Source: an uncultured Prevotellaceae bacterium (GTDB lineage: Bacteria > Bacteroidota > Bacteroidia > Bacteroidales > Bacteroidaceae). Taken from it: a DNA stretch of 61,808 nt. Location: positions 1 to 61,808 of the forward strand of contig OMXS01000017.1 of NCBI GenBank assembly GCA_900315095.1. Reading direction: 5' to 3'. Below the pieces are notes generated by a model. That model ran no database searches and had not been told where the DNA came from. It worked only from the letters and a program-made list of their open reading frames with translations. Every line of letters begins with the position of its first letter. The first letter of the stretch is position 1. Both the position numbers and the translations under genes were made by a program. Shown piece by piece: positions 1 to 8,687 of this stretch.

Positions 1-53
1 TGTTATTTCCCTCTCTTTCTTTACCATAGTCATTTGTTTAATTGAAATAATTA

Positions 54-917
54 TCAAATGTATTGTGCCAATATTCCAATCTTATTGGAACGTCGAATTG
101 TCCTGAGAGCCTTTTCACGTATCTGACGGACACGTTCTCTGGATAAACCGAGTGAGACGCCAATATCTTCAAGCCCTTCCTCCTTACAACCAATGCCGAA
201 ACTACGTAATATTATTTCTCTTTCTTTGGCTGAAAGAATATGGTTGAGTATAGCAGTCATATCCTGATGCAGCGACTCCTTATCTAATGATTCATCAGTT
301 TTAGAACCCGAAGAGACAAGGTCACCAATGGAAGTATCTGTATCTTCAGAGAGAGGGGCATCCATAGACAACGTCTTGTTGGTTTGCTCTATGAGTATGC
401 TTGCCTTGTTCTCACTGATATTTGCAAACTCTGCAAACTCTGCTATAGTTGGTTTTCTATGTTCCGTCTGCATTGTCTCTTTCAATAGGATTGAATACAT
501 ATTGATGAGTGCCTGCTGGTTAAGAGGCAATCTGATGATTCTGCCATTCTCACAGATGGCAGAAGAGATGGACTGACGGATCCACCATACGGCATACGAT
601 ATAAACTTGAAGCCTCGTGTGTCATCAAAACGCTCTGCAGCCTTGATAAGCCCAATATTTCCCTCAGAGATGAGGTCTGATAGGTCCATGTCGGGCTGAT
701 GATACTGATTGGCTACGGAGATGACGAAGCGAAGGTTGGCTTCTACAAGTCTCTGCCGTGCCTTGTCAGCCTCCTTACCACCTTGTCTAATCTTTTGTGC
801 GAGAATCACCTCTTCATCTACCGTTGCCATTGGATAACGGCTTACTTCCTTTAGATAATTGTTTACTGAAATGTTGCTGCGCTCGATAATGTTCTTGGTG
901 TTTTTGAATTGTCTCAT
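54..917 (-). CDS. RNA polymerase sigma-70 factor, RpoD-like paralogue
   Basis: A 287-residue sigma-70 protein that should direct RNA polymerase to promoters. Visible regions in order: region 1.2 near residues 17-50, region 2 with NLRFVISVANQY and the core-binding/-10 stretch GFKFISYAVWWIRQSI (about 85-115), a region 3 segment, and region 4 with the helix-turn-helix LGLSRERVRQIREKALR near the C-terminus. The length equals that of the short primary sigma factor of Bacteroidales, but the sequence departs from it in the region 3 linker and in region 4.1. I therefore read it as an accessory paralogue and not as rpoD itself. It lies 39 bases downstream of the 957-1457 gene on the same strand and may be cotranscribed with it. 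Sigma-70 identity is sure; the group assignment is inference. Confidence 0.93.
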   Translation of the reverse strand: MRQFKNTKNIIERSNISVNNYLKEVSRYPMATVDEEVILAQKIRQGGKEADKARQRLVEANLRFVISVANQYHQPDMDLSDLISEGNIGLIKAAERFDDTRGFKFISYAVWWIRQSISSAICENGRIIRLPLNQQALINMYSILLKETMQTEHRKPTIAEFAEFANISENKASILIEQTNKTLSMDAPLSEDTDTSIGDLVSSGSKTDESLDKESLHQDMTAILNHILSAKEREIILRSFGIGCKEEGLEDIGVSLGLSRERVRQIREKALRTIRRSNKIGILAQYI

Positions 918-956
918 TCGTTGCTGTTTTTTGTTTATTCAGAAGATGAAATAACT

Positions 957-1457
957 TTATGACTTGAGCACTCTTTTAATAACTATTCTTACATTCTTCA
1001 GTTTAAGTAGGGGTTGACCAAGGTATGAAGAAATCTCATATCCATTTGCCTCCATCCATTTAACTGCCTGGTTCCTAATTTCGTTGTCATAGGCGATAGT
1101 CACTTGTAGAGGCTGATGTGCCGTAAATAGGTCAGGGACATAGGTGGCGCAGTCAGGTTGAGTTGTGGTGATGCCGAGGATGAAGGGCACGAGGCTACCA
1201 TTCAGGGAGCACTTGTCCACCTCCTGCTCGAAGCCCAGTTCCTTCCGTATTCCTTCTATTATCCTCGCCATGTCGAGCAAGGCATCCGTTAGACCGTTCT
1301 GACAGATGACATCCAGTTCAGCGGTCAAATTCTGTTCCATCCCTATGATGTCGATACCTTTTTGTTTTCTTGTGAATTCCACTTGAAAGCGGAACGATTC
1401 ATTCTTTGCTCGTACAGCCAATTGCGCCTTGCGCTTCTGATCTTTGTTCTTACTCAT
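957..1457 (-). CDS. Small protein resembling a fragment of DNA polymerase III alpha
   Basis: A 166-residue basic protein of unknown function. Residues of about 42-140 line up by eye with the start of the catalytic palm of bacterial DNA polymerase III alpha: LTAELDVICQNG matches the helix normally read as ELEVIxxMGF, NGSLVPFILGITTTQP matches the GSLVAYxLGITDxDP motif, and a segment ending RNQAVKWMEANGYE matches the helix that follows the metal-binding aspartates. The acidic PDxDxDF motif is replaced by LQVTIAYD, and the GPGRGS loop is largely lost, so polymerase activity is not expected. It could be a non-catalytic domain with a new role, or a remnant under selection. The uninterrupted frame and the 39-base gap to the sigma gene suggest an expressed operon. 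The alignment is from memory of the family and is not computed. Confidence 0.7.
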   Translation of the reverse strand: MSKNKDQKRKAQLAVRAKNESFRFQVEFTRKQKGIDIIGMEQNLTAELDVICQNGLTDALLDMARIIEGIRKELGFEQEVDKCSLNGSLVPFILGITTTQPDCATYVPDLFTAHQPLQVTIAYDNEIRNQAVKWMEANGYEISSYLGQPLLKLKNVRIVIKRVLKS

Positions 1458-1527
1458 AATTCTAATTACTGATTGTTAAGAGGAATAGCCCTCCATATAT
1501 ATGTATCTTTATACGAATGAAAAGGCA

Positions 1528-1567
1528 CAAAAAACGACGTTTTTGCCTATTGATGTGCAAAAACGCC
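1528..1567 (-). terminator. Rho-independent terminator of the nuclease operon
   Basis: A 9-bp stem (CGTTTTTGC at 1538-1546 with GCAAAAACG at 1557-1565) around a 10-base loop. Read leftward it is followed by a T-rich tract, TCGTTTTTTG. It sits about 60 bases past the stop of the metallo-beta-lactamase gene, where that operon should end. Confidence 0.6.
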
Positions 1568-1628
1568 GCAGAAGATTATAGAAAAAATACGCTATTTGCT
1601 ATTTATCACATAAACTCGAACACTTAGC

Positions 1629-2933
1629 CTACCTGATTACGACATCTATTCCTCCAATAGCTTCATGTGGGGTTGCTGTAAGAACTTTGCCTTTAAGTTC
1701 TTGAGAAATGGGGAGAGAACGGAGGTCGGATTTTTCATCGCGATGGATGGGGATAATTGCATAGCGCGGATTTACCTTTTCACAGACAGCAGCTAAAGCC
1801 TCCCTTGAAGCATGACCTGAAGTATGAAGGTACTCTATGTGCCAATCCTTGCTGTGAACGAAATCATAGGTTCGTTGTTGAAAGGCTTTGTGCTCTTTCA
1901 GCACATATCCACGAAACTGCGAATAGATAAGGCAAGTCCTCTCTGGATTCATCAGCGGATACAGCTCATCTATCATCTTGCGCATCTGAGAGTTATTCCT
2001 TATTAATACCGTTACGCCTTTGTGAGAAATACTCTTCTGTATTTCTTCCTTATGCTTATTGTAATAAAGTTGACGGCCAAAACGATAGCGCCAACCTTTT
2101 GGGTCAGTACCTAATGTTTCGCTAATAGTCTTCATTTGCGTCCACTGATAGCCGTCAACAACAAAAGGTCTGCCTTTGAATTCCTTATTGGCGTTGTAAA
2201 ACGAAGAAATGCGGTCGGCATCCATAGAACTGCACATTACAAAGACATTATCATATCTCTTCATTAGTTCTATAGCAGACTTCATCAGTTCTTCTTCCGA
2301 CTGCACCCTGCTGTCATCGCGGCTCAGCATAGTACCTTCTGTTATGAGAACATCTATCTTGCGACGAGCAATATATGTAGCGATTGTTGGCAAAAGTCCC
2401 TTGCCTCGATACCCATGATCACGGAAATCACCTGTATGCAGAATCCTGCGTCCATCACATTCCACCACAAACATATAGGCATCAGCAGCTGAATGACTCA
2501 CAAAATAAGGAGTCACCCGAATATCATCAATTTTGATTGTTTCTTTAGTATCGTATTCGCAGAAGCTCTCTATAGCATCAATACTTTTCAGCAATGCATT
2601 TTTTCGTTCACCCGTTGCCATATAGGCCTGCTGCCCCTTTAGGACTAACATCATTGCTTTGCTGGCTTTTCCGATATATTGGGGAATCCCTGCCTCCCTC
2701 ACTATGGCTTCGAAACTCAAGTGGTCGCCATGTGGATGAGTATAAAACACTGCATTTACCCCTTTAAGGAGTTCATCCATCTTTTCTGGCTGGTCATAGA
2801 TGTCATCTGAAAGTTTATCGCCCTCAGGCAGGTTATGCCCAAGGTCGATAAGTATTTTTGTTCCTTTCTCAGACTTTATCTCTGTGATACAGCCCCCAAT
2901 TTGGTGTGAGCCGCGATGAATCGTGATGGTCAT
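1629..2933 (-). CDS. Metallo-beta-lactamase-fold hydrolase, RNase J/beta-CASP-like
   Basis: A 434-residue metallo-beta-lactamase protein. The metal site motif THPHGDH (H66, H68, D70, H71) is intact, as are a later histidine in FVSHSAADAY (about 149), the aspartate of LHTGDFRDHG (about 170), and the C-terminal HTSGHAS and IIPIHRDE motifs characteristic of RNase J and other beta-CASP nucleases. These enzymes cut RNA or DNA, or degrade it from the 5' end. At 434 residues it is shorter than RNase J (about 550) and lacks the usual C-terminal extension, so it is probably a specialised relative and not the housekeeping enzyme. The start overlaps the stop of the upstream nuclease-like gene by 4 bases, which implies translational coupling and a joint function. 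Substrate unknown. Confidence 0.85.
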   Translation of the reverse strand: MTITIHRGSHQIGGCITEIKSEKGTKILIDLGHNLPEGDKLSDDIYDQPEKMDELLKGVNAVFYTHPHGDHLSFEAIVREAGIPQYIGKASKAMMLVLKGQQAYMATGERKNALLKSIDAIESFCEYDTKETIKIDDIRVTPYFVSHSAADAYMFVVECDGRRILHTGDFRDHGYRGKGLLPTIATYIARRKIDVLITEGTMLSRDDSRVQSEEELMKSAIELMKRYDNVFVMCSSMDADRISSFYNANKEFKGRPFVVDGYQWTQMKTISETLGTDPKGWRYRFGRQLYYNKHKEEIQKSISHKGVTVLIRNNSQMRKMIDELYPLMNPERTCLIYSQFRGYVLKEHKAFQQRTYDFVHSKDWHIEYLHTSGHASREALAAVCEKVNPRYAIIPIHRDEKSDLRSLPISQELKGKVLTATPHEAIGGIDVVIR

Positions 2934-3904
2934 TGCATTAAAAGTTCTTTGAATGAACCACTAAACTCAACTTTTTCTCTTGAATACAAAGCATCTTTAT
3001 CAAAATATAATGTATGTGTCCGAAGAGCAAAGCTACCAACCTGATATTCTTCCTCAATAATAGTCTCTTCGCCCTTTGGGATGAGGCCGACGACATCAAT
3101 AACATTAGGGCATTTTCTTTTTTTATAACCAAAAATCTTCATCCAATCAGCCCCTCCTTTACTGTCCAGAAGTTTTGCAATAAAAACGGCATAGCTGAGG
3201 GCTTGTTGAATAACATCGGACATAGGTTCATCTGACTTGTTTTCATCCTTTAGTTCAAAAATACTGAGATAAACCTTATTGTCTTTATGACGGGAACGAG
3301 CCATAATGTCTATTCCACCGCCTTTTTTACTATATGAAACTACTCCTTTCTTTGATGCACTAAGGTTAGTGGTAAGTTGCACAAATTCTCCTCCAAAGGT
3401 AATGGGCTGAATATTAATAAGTGATTTCTTTTTTGAATCAGTCTGATGGAACTCACGCAAAAGAAGATTCTCACATTTATGCTCAGGAGAATGAATCTCA
3501 GCGTATTTGACATCAATATGCGATAAGAATGACCTAAAACGTTTCATGTTGCGACTATTCCATTCTTCTTTATCCTGCAACTTAGGAATGTCAGGGTATC
3601 TCTTAACCAAATCATTATACCCACTTTTGCTTTTCTTAAAGTATGGTTTACTGTCTGGCTCGAAAGAAAACGAACCGATACTTTGTCCAAGATATCGAAT
3701 ATCTGTTTCGACTTTCTTTCCTCTATATTTTGTGATAGAAGTATATTTGGATAGAGGGAATTTTACTTTGGCCTTATTGTTCATCTCCTTATGATATGAC
3801 TCATGCTTTAAAATGTCTTTTGCATAATTTGCGTACCGAGTTTCCCAATCGGAATCTTTCGATATTTCGATAAGGGTCTTTTCAATGATTTCTTTGTTTG
3901 TCAT
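2930..3904 (-). CDS. PD-(D/E)XK nuclease-like protein, partner of the MBL hydrolase
   Basis: A 324-residue protein of no family I can name. Residues of about 197-221 read GGGIDIMARS, then VYLSIFELKDEN, which is the layout of a PD-(D/E)XK nuclease core: D199 at the end of one strand, then E217-x-K219 on the next. The following helix (SDVIQQALSYAVFIAKLL) also suits this fold. The N-terminal 170 residues are lysine-rich with no recognisable domain. There is no signal peptide, so it is cytoplasmic. It overlaps the MBL gene by 4 bases (ATGA-type coupling) and follows the damaged WYL regulator by 27 bases. The pairing of two nuclease folds with a WYL regulator resembles a phage-defence operon. The nuclease call is inference from motif spacing. 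Confidence 0.7.
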   Translation of the reverse strand: MTNKEIIEKTLIEISKDSDWETRYANYAKDILKHESYHKEMNNKAKVKFPLSKYTSITKYRGKKVETDIRYLGQSIGSFSFEPDSKPYFKKSKSGYNDLVKRYPDIPKLQDKEEWNSRNMKRFRSFLSHIDVKYAEIHSPEHKCENLLLREFHQTDSKKKSLINIQPITFGGEFVQLTTNLSASKKGVVSYSKKGGGIDIMARSRHKDNKVYLSIFELKDENKSDEPMSDVIQQALSYAVFIAKLLDSKGGADWMKIFGYKKRKCPNVIDVVGLIPKGEETIIEEEYQVGSFALRTHTLYFDKDALYSREKVEFSGSFKELLMQ

Positions 3905-3931
3905 AATAGTACATTTTTGTTAGTTGTTTTT

Positions 3932-4787
3932 TTACATATATCTTTCCAAACTATTCTTTATTTTCACTTTCATCTCTTCTCTCAGCTCCTGAGGCTCTAA
4001 AACCTCCACCTTATCCCCCATTGCCAGCAACTGAGTGACCAAATCAGGAGTGATACATAATCTATAAGTGAATTCAGCGAACTCACCATGCTTGGATTTT
4101 CCTTCTGATTGGCTTTTATGGAGCGGAGTAGAGCGGAGATAATCTGCCTGAATGCCGTAGGCGCGGATTTTGACTTTTGTAATGGGTAAGTCTTTATTCA
4201 CAAAGATGCCAACAACATTAGAAAAGTACTTGCGAGCATCAAAGTCTTCAGGCAAAGTGAAACTTTTCGTAAGCACTTTCAGTGCAAGTATACGGTCAAG
4301 GGCTATTGTGCGCAAACCATCTTTTTCTTTAATAAATCCCAATAGATACCAACGTCGATTGAAGACTTTCAAAGCGTATGGCTGAATATGAAATGTCTGC
4401 AAATGTTCTTCGCCCTGTTCTCCCTCATATCGCTGATAGTCAAGGTATTTCTTCCAACAAAACCCTGTCCTTCATGCTATTGAATGTCGCAAAATCCTGA
4501 GGAATGCTATACTTGTGCAGCAGCCACTTAGCTACCTTCTGTTTGTCCAGCACCTCTGGGTTCTTGACATAATATACATTACCATGTGAACGGTCGCATA
4601 CTATCTCCACACCGAACATTTCCTTGATTCCCTTTCTCTGCTCATGGAAAGTGCGTAGTGGTATAGGTCGTCCATCGCTGGCAGGGCAATTCTTCCACTG
4701 CATATTGATCTCGTCAATCGTCAGAGGACAACAGTTCAGCAACGTGTCGAGGAGCCAAATGTATCTGTAGTATGTTTTGCTAATCAT
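3932..4787 (-). pseudogene. WYL-domain transcriptional regulator, frameshifted with an internal deletion
   Basis: The N-terminal part (4787-4440, 115 residues) is the helix-turn-helix half of a Bacteroidota WYL regulator, with MISKTYYRYIWLLDTLL and RTFHEQRKGI, and stops after VLLEEIP. The C-terminal WYL half continues in a different frame from about 4450 through LDYQRYEGEQGEEHL and the ligand-site stretch LKVFNRRWYLLGFI to the stop at 3932. In intact relatives about 20 residues separate the EEIP and YQRY motifs. Here they abut, so roughly 60 bases appear lost, with a frame change. A separate C-terminal protein could still start at a TTG (4402). WYL proteins commonly repress defence operons, so loss of this one could leave the two downstream nuclease genes unregulated. 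The deletion size is an estimate from family memory. Confidence 0.75.
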
Positions 4788-4957
4788 TTGTATTCAGAAG
4801 TTTTATGATAACTTTCTCAAAACAGGACATATTTCCCTTTTTACATATTGATATATCTTCACGGGATTCAGGATCCTGCCATTTTCATTATATTTGTCCA
4901 TTGGCTGGTGGGTCTTTGTCAATGTGTGTGAGCATGATTTCCATAGTGCGCTCGGTA

Positions 4958-4965
4958 CAAAGTTA
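4958..4965 (-). promoter_or_regulatory. Promoter -7 element of the WYL/nuclease operon
   Basis: Read leftward this is TAACTTTG, a match to the Bacteroidota -7 consensus TAnnTTTG. Transcription would start near 4950, giving a leader of about 160 bases before the WYL start codon. Confidence 0.55.
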
Positions 4966-5146
4966 CAAAAAATAATACGAAAAAAAGCTTTCCATATATT
5001 AAATAAGGCAAAGAAGATGATTTTCATGTCATTTTGGTAACGAAACGCCACCTCTACATTTCTTTAGATTCACACTTCGTCCCATAGATCGTCTGTTTTC
5101 ATTACAAAAACATTGGTACGATCGAAAAAGCTTGGCTTTGCCCATC

Positions 5147-5184
5147 CACAAATAAGGTGCAACCCGCGAAGGTTACACCTTATT
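5147..5184 (-). terminator. Probable pnp terminator
   Basis: AATAAGGTG (5151-5159) pairs with CACCTTATT (5176-5184), and the inner AACC/GGTT can extend the helix. It starts about 20 bases past the pnp stop. The downstream T tract on the minus strand is weak (TTATTTG), so termination may be partial. Confidence 0.45.
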
Positions 5185-5205
5185 ATATAATAAGCAACGA
5201 ATGCT

Positions 5206-7575
5206 TTAGAAGTCCATGTGATCGAGAGTATCAGTGAAACCCTTTGGCTCACGGTCCTCGGAAGAGTCAAAATACTCGCGGCCTTCGTTGTTGCCACCAC
5301 CGTTATTGCGGTCGAAGCGGCGGTCGTTGTTTCTTGGCTGACGACGGTCGCCACGATCACCGCGTTCTGGGCGCGGACGGCGCTCACCACGCTCTGGGCG
5401 CGGACGACGCTCACGCTCTACATATCCCTCTGGCTTCGGGATAAGGCAGCGGTGTGACAACTTGTACTTGCCTGTCTTCGGGTCAATCTCCAGCAACTTC
5501 ACTGTAATCTTGTCACCCTCCTTGATACCTGCCTCTTCAACAGTCTCAAGGCGTTTCCAGTCGATCTCAGAGATGTGCAGCAGGCCGTCCTTGCCTGGCA
5601 GAATCTCAACGAAGCAACCGTAAGGCATGATAGAACGTACTGTTCCCTCGTAAACCTCACCAACCTCAGGTACTGCCACGATAGCTCTGATCTTGCCGAT
5701 AGCAGCATCGATGCTCTCCTTGTTAGGAGCAGACACCTGAACGATGCCCTTGCCTTCTACTTCGTCGATGGTGATAGTGGCACCGGTGTCCTCCTGCATC
5801 TGCTGGATAATCTTTCCGCCAGGACCGATAACGGCACCGATGAACTCCTTAGGAATGTCAAACTGCTCGATGCGTGGAACCTGTGGCTTGAAGTCAGCAC
5901 GTGGCTCTGGCATTGTCTCGAGAATCTTGCCGAGGATATGCTCACGGCCAGCCTTTGCCTGCATAAGTGCCTTCTCAAGAATCTCGAACGACAGACCGTC
6001 GCACTTGATATCCATCTGAGTAGCTGTCAGACCGTCGCGAGTACCGGTGGTCTTGAAGTCCATATCGCCCAGATGGTCCTCGTCGCCGAGGATATCGCTA
6101 AGTACAGCATACTTGTCTTCTCCTGGGTTCTTGATGAGTCCCATAGCGATACCGCTGACAGGTTTCTTCATTGGAACACCAGCATCCATAAGCGCCAAAG
6201 TTCCGGCACATACAGTAGCCATAGAAGAAGAACCGTTAGACTCCAGAATCTGGCTCACCAGACGTACGGTGTATGGGAAGTCTGCAGGAATCTGTCCCTT
6301 CAGCGCACGCCAAGCCAGATGGCCGTGACCAATCTCGCGGCGGCCCACACCGCGCTGTGCCTTAGCCTCGCCGGTGCAGAATGGAGGGAAGTTATAGTGG
6401 AGCAGGAAGCGCATGTAGCTCTTCTCCAGCACATCGTCAACAAGTTTCTCGTCGAGCTTGGTGCCTAGTGTACATGTAGAGAGACTCTGTGTCTCGCCAC
6501 GGGTGAAGATGCTGCTTCCGTGAGGCATTGGCAGCGGGCTCACCTCGCACCATATAGGACGAATCTCGTCGGTCTTGCGGCCGTCAAGACGCTTGCCCTC
6601 GTCGAGGATGCAGCGGCGCATAGCATCACGCTCCACGTCATGATAATACTTATCTATCATTGCCTCGTAGTCCTCGTCAGAAATCTCTGACTCTGCGTCC
6701 TCGGCTTTCTCTGCTTTCTCAGCGAAGAACTTCTCCTTGAAGTCTGCTACAATCTTCTCGAATGCCTCAGCACGCTCCTGCTTCTCCAGAGCCTGGCCCA
6801 CAACGTCGTAAGCCTTCTGGTAGCACTCCTGGCGAACACGCTCGCGCAAAGCCTCGTCGTTGATCTCGTGGCAGTACTCGCGCTTAACGTCCTTGCCAAG
6901 TTCCTTAGACAGTTCTACCTGAAGTTCGCACATCGGCTTGATGGCATCCATAGCAGCCTTCAGAGCGCCAAGCAGGTCTTGCTCTGAAACCTCGTCCATC
7001 TCGCCTTCCACCATCATGATGTTCTCGGCGCTGGCGCCCACCATGATGTCCATGTCGGCATCTTTCATCTGCTCTACGGTAGGGTCGATTACGTACTCGC
7101 CGTTGATGCGGGCAACACGTACCTCAGAGATAGGGCACTCGAAAGGAATATCTGAACATGCCAAAGCGGCAGAAGCAGCGAAGCCTGCAAGAGCATCGGG
7201 CTGGTCAACACCGTCGGCACTAAAAAGCATCACATTAACAAACACCTCTGCGTGATAGTCGGCTGGGAACAGCGGACGGAGCACACGGTCAACGAGGCGC
7301 GAGGTAAGGATTTCGTTATCAGAGGCCTTGCCTTCGCGCTTTGTAAACCCTCCCGGGAAACGACCTGCGGCAGCATACTGCTCGCGATAATCCACTTGCA
7401 AAGGCATAAAATCTGTTCCGGGAACTGCATCTTTTGCTGCACAAACAGTTGCGAGCAGCACGGTGTTGTTCATGCGGAGCATGACCGAACCGTCGGTCTG
7501 TTTTGCAACTTTCCCGGTTTCAATTGTGATGGTTCTTCCATCAGGCAATTGAACTGTTTTCGTAATTACGTTCAT
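5206..7575 (-). CDS. pnp: Polyribonucleotide nucleotidyltransferase (PNPase)
   Basis: A 789-residue phosphorolytic 3'-5' exoribonuclease that degrades RNA with inorganic phosphate. It has the standard order: first RNase PH domain (from residue 1, with the [10 protein letters not shown] and GRFPGGF motifs), helical linker, second RNase PH domain with the active-site region [17 protein letters not shown] domain with the GPGG loop ([11 protein letters not shown]), and S1 domain ([17 protein letters not shown]). After S1 comes an unusual arginine- and glycine-rich tail of about 60 residues with repeated RRPRPERG units and an acidic end, probably a flexible RNA- or protein-binding extension. Family length is usually 700-710, and the tail accounts for the excess. 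The leader carries a 33-bp inverted repeat (7633-7748), relevant because pnp is autoregulated through leader structure in enterobacteria. Confidence 0.98.
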   Translation of the reverse strand: MNVITKTVQLPDGRTITIETGKVAKQTDGSVMLRMNNTVLLATVCAAKDAVPGTDFMPLQVDYREQYAAAGRFPGGFTKREGKASDNEILTSRLVDRVLRPLFPADYHAEVFVNVMLFSADGVDQPDALAGFAASAALACSDIPFECPISEVRVARINGEYVIDPTVEQMKDADMDIMVGASAENIMMVEGEMDEVSEQDLLGALKAAMDAIKPMCELQVELSKELGKDVKREYCHEINDEALRERVRQECYQKAYDVVGQALEKQERAEAFEKIVADFKEKFFAEKAEKAEDAESEISDEDYEAMIDKYYHDVERDAMRRCILDEGKRLDGRKTDEIRPIWCEVSPLPMPHGSSIFTRGETQSLSTCTLGTKLDEKLVDDVLEKSYMRFLLHYNFPPFCTGEAKAQRGVGRREIGHGHLAWRALKGQIPADFPYTVRLVSQILESNGSSSMATVCAGTLALMDAGVPMKKPVSGIAMGLIKNPGEDKYAVLSDILGDEDHLGDMDFKTTGTRDGLTATQMDIKCDGLSFEILEKALMQAKAGREHILGKILETMPEPRADFKPQVPRIEQFDIPKEFIGAVIGPGGKIIQQMQEDTGATITIDEVEGKGIVQVSAPNKESIDAAIGKIRAIVAVPEVGEVYEGTVRSIMPYGCFVEILPGKDGLLHISEIDWKRLETVEEAGIKEGDKITVKLLEIDPKTGKYKLSHRCLIPKPEGYVERERRPRPERGERRPRPERGDRGDRRQPRNNDRRFDRNNGGGNNEGREYFDSSEDREPKGFTDTLDHMDF

Positions 7576-7632
7576 CTTTTTTTGTTAAAACATCAAATAA
7601 TTAAAATTTCTCATTTCTCATTTTCGGGGGAA

Positions 7633-7748
7633 GTTAAGGAGTTATGCAGTTAAGGAGTTAAGACATCAGCGCTAATCTTCAGACATCTGTTTCCGAGCCT
7701 TAGAATCGAAGGTGTTGTCTTAACTCCTTAACTTCTTAACTCCTTAAC
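7633..7748. repeat. Inverted repeat of TTAACTCC units in the pnp leader
   Basis: Left arm 7633-7665 and right arm 7716-7748 are 33 bases each and nearly perfect complements (about three mismatches), separated by 50 bases. The arms are built from the octamer TTAACTCC and its complement. The same family appears at 19038-19186. Because the pnp -7 element lies at 7788-7795, the whole structure should be transcribed as part of the pnp leader. Confidence 0.85.
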
Positions 7749-7787
7749 ACCCCTTTTAACGAGATATACATCTAAAAATAAATTGCG

Positions 7788-7795
7788 CAAAGATA
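7788..7795 (-). promoter_or_regulatory. pnp promoter -7 element
   Basis: Leftward TATCTTTG, an exact TAnnTTTG match. The implied start near 7780 gives a leader of about 200 bases containing the 33-bp inverted repeat. The spacer 7576-7980 otherwise holds only this and the divergent toxin-antitoxin promoter. Confidence 0.6.
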
Positions 7796-7919
7796 CTCAT
7801 AATTGCACGAAAAAAAAAATATTCAACAATAATTTACTATTTTTTAAAGATTTACCGCCACATATCCCTTTCTTTTACTAGGTGTGAGCGGTTTTCTTGA
7901 TAAAATAATAACCCGATAT

Positions 7920-7950
7920 TTTGCTATTTGAAGAAAAAAATATAACTTTG
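7920..7950 (+). promoter_or_regulatory. Promoter of the toxin-antitoxin-like operon
   Basis: TTTG at 7920-7923 and TAACTTTG at 7943-7950, spaced exactly 19 bases. Transcription should begin near 7957, so the earlier ATG at 7921 cannot be used and translation starts at 7981. Confidence 0.75.
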
Positions 7951-7980
7951 CGAAGAAATAAAACAAGGCAAGCATCATAT

Positions 7981-8205
7981 ATGAACAAGAAGAAACAAGA
8001 CATAGCCTATTTCGTTTCTTTCTGCATAGAGCAGTACAAGAAAGCAAAGGGCATCACTGGTTCAGAAGCGGTGATGCAACTCGACAAATATCATGTCTTG
8101 GAGTATCTTGCAGAACATTATGAGGTATTGCATACACAGAGCCGTCAGTGGATTCTTGAAGAAATAGATGAGTTCATTAGGCTCAGAAAGGAGAAACAAC
8201 AATGA
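7981..8205 (+). CDS. DUF3791-like small protein, probable antitoxin
   Basis: A 74-residue, charged, all-helical protein (DIAYFVSFCIEQYKKAKGI, then a helix around HVLEYLAEHY, then a C-terminal DEFI segment) matching the DUF3791 pattern as I know it. The start at 7981 is set by the promoter, whose -7 element ends at 7950. Its stop overlaps the start of the next gene by 4 bases. DUF3791 proteins habitually precede DUF3990 ADP-ribosyltransferase-like proteins, the arrangement of an antitoxin and its toxin. Function is inferred from this context; nothing in the sequence shows neutralising activity directly. Confidence 0.75.
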   Translation: MNKKKQDIAYFVSFCIEQYKKAKGITGSEAVMQLDKYHVLEYLAEHYEVLHTQSRQWILEEIDEFIRLRKEKQQ

Positions 8206-8687
8206 AACTTTTTCACGGAAGCACAGAAATAGTATCCACACCCGAAGTTAGAATTCCGGACAGGACACTTGACTATGGAAGCGGGTTCTACACCACAACA
8301 TCGTTACGACAGGCACAAGACTGGGTGCGGCGAAGAATAAAGGAAAAGGAAACACACAAAGGGTATGTCAACTGTTATGAATTTGACGAAAGTGCACTAA
8401 AAAGCATGAAATGCCTAATTTTCAGCGCGCCCACCGAGGAATGGGTTGACTTCGTTATGAACAACCGCACCCAGAGAGGGTTCTCACATGACTATGATAT
8501 AGTTTACGGACCTGTGGCTAACGACCGTGTTTATGCTGCTTTCGCACTCTATGAGGGAGGACTGCTTGATAAACAGAACCTTATTGCTGAACTCAAGACG
8601 TATAAACTGGTTGATCAACTACTGTTTCACACAGATACAGCATTACGGTCATTAACATTTATCGAAGCAAAGGAGGTAACAAAATGA
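8202..8687 (+). CDS. DUF3990 family protein, ADP-ribosyltransferase-like putative toxin
   Basis: A 161-residue cytoplasmic protein that opens with LFHGSTEI (H5-G6) and continues with DYGSGFYTTTS near residues 24-34. These are the first two strands of the ART superfamily, in which the histidine and a tyrosine bind NAD. VYGPVAND near 101 and DQLLFHTDTAL near 138 fit the remaining core, with Q139 at the site where classical enzymes carry the catalytic glutamate. DUF3990 has been placed in the ART superfamily by comparative work. The likely role is ADP-ribosylation of a cellular target, as a toxin held in check by its neighbours. It shares 4-base overlaps with the genes on both sides, so all three should be made together. 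Target unknown. Confidence 0.75.
   Translation: MKLFHGSTEIVSTPEVRIPDRTLDYGSGFYTTTSLRQAQDWVRRRIKEKETHKGYVNCYEFDESALKSMKCLIFSAPTEEWVDFVMNNRTQRGFSHDYDIVYGPVANDRVYAAFALYEGGLLDKQNLIAELKTYKLVDQLLFHTDTALRSLTFIEAKEVTK

Larger units (their letters stand above)
4788..5205. other. Spacer between the WYL gene and pnp
   Basis: It holds the leftward promoter of the WYL-nuclease operon (-7 element at 4958-4965) and the probable pnp terminator (5147-5184). An open frame at 4803-5051 has no recognisable content and overlaps the promoter, so I do not call it. Confidence 0.5.

Noticed and set aside
54-917. The sigma factor as the housekeeping RpoD
   Set aside because: Regions 3 and 4.1 diverge too much from the short Bacteroidales primary sigma as I recall it, so it is called an accessory paralogue.
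4803-5051. A leftward 82-codon open frame upstream of the WYL gene
   Set aside because: It overlaps the operon promoter, shows no family features and reads like spacer DNA.
5575-6468. A long open frame antisense to pnp
   Set aside because: Its composition is that of the reverse strand of a conserved gene (GC-rich codons at fixed positions), so it is a shadow of pnp.
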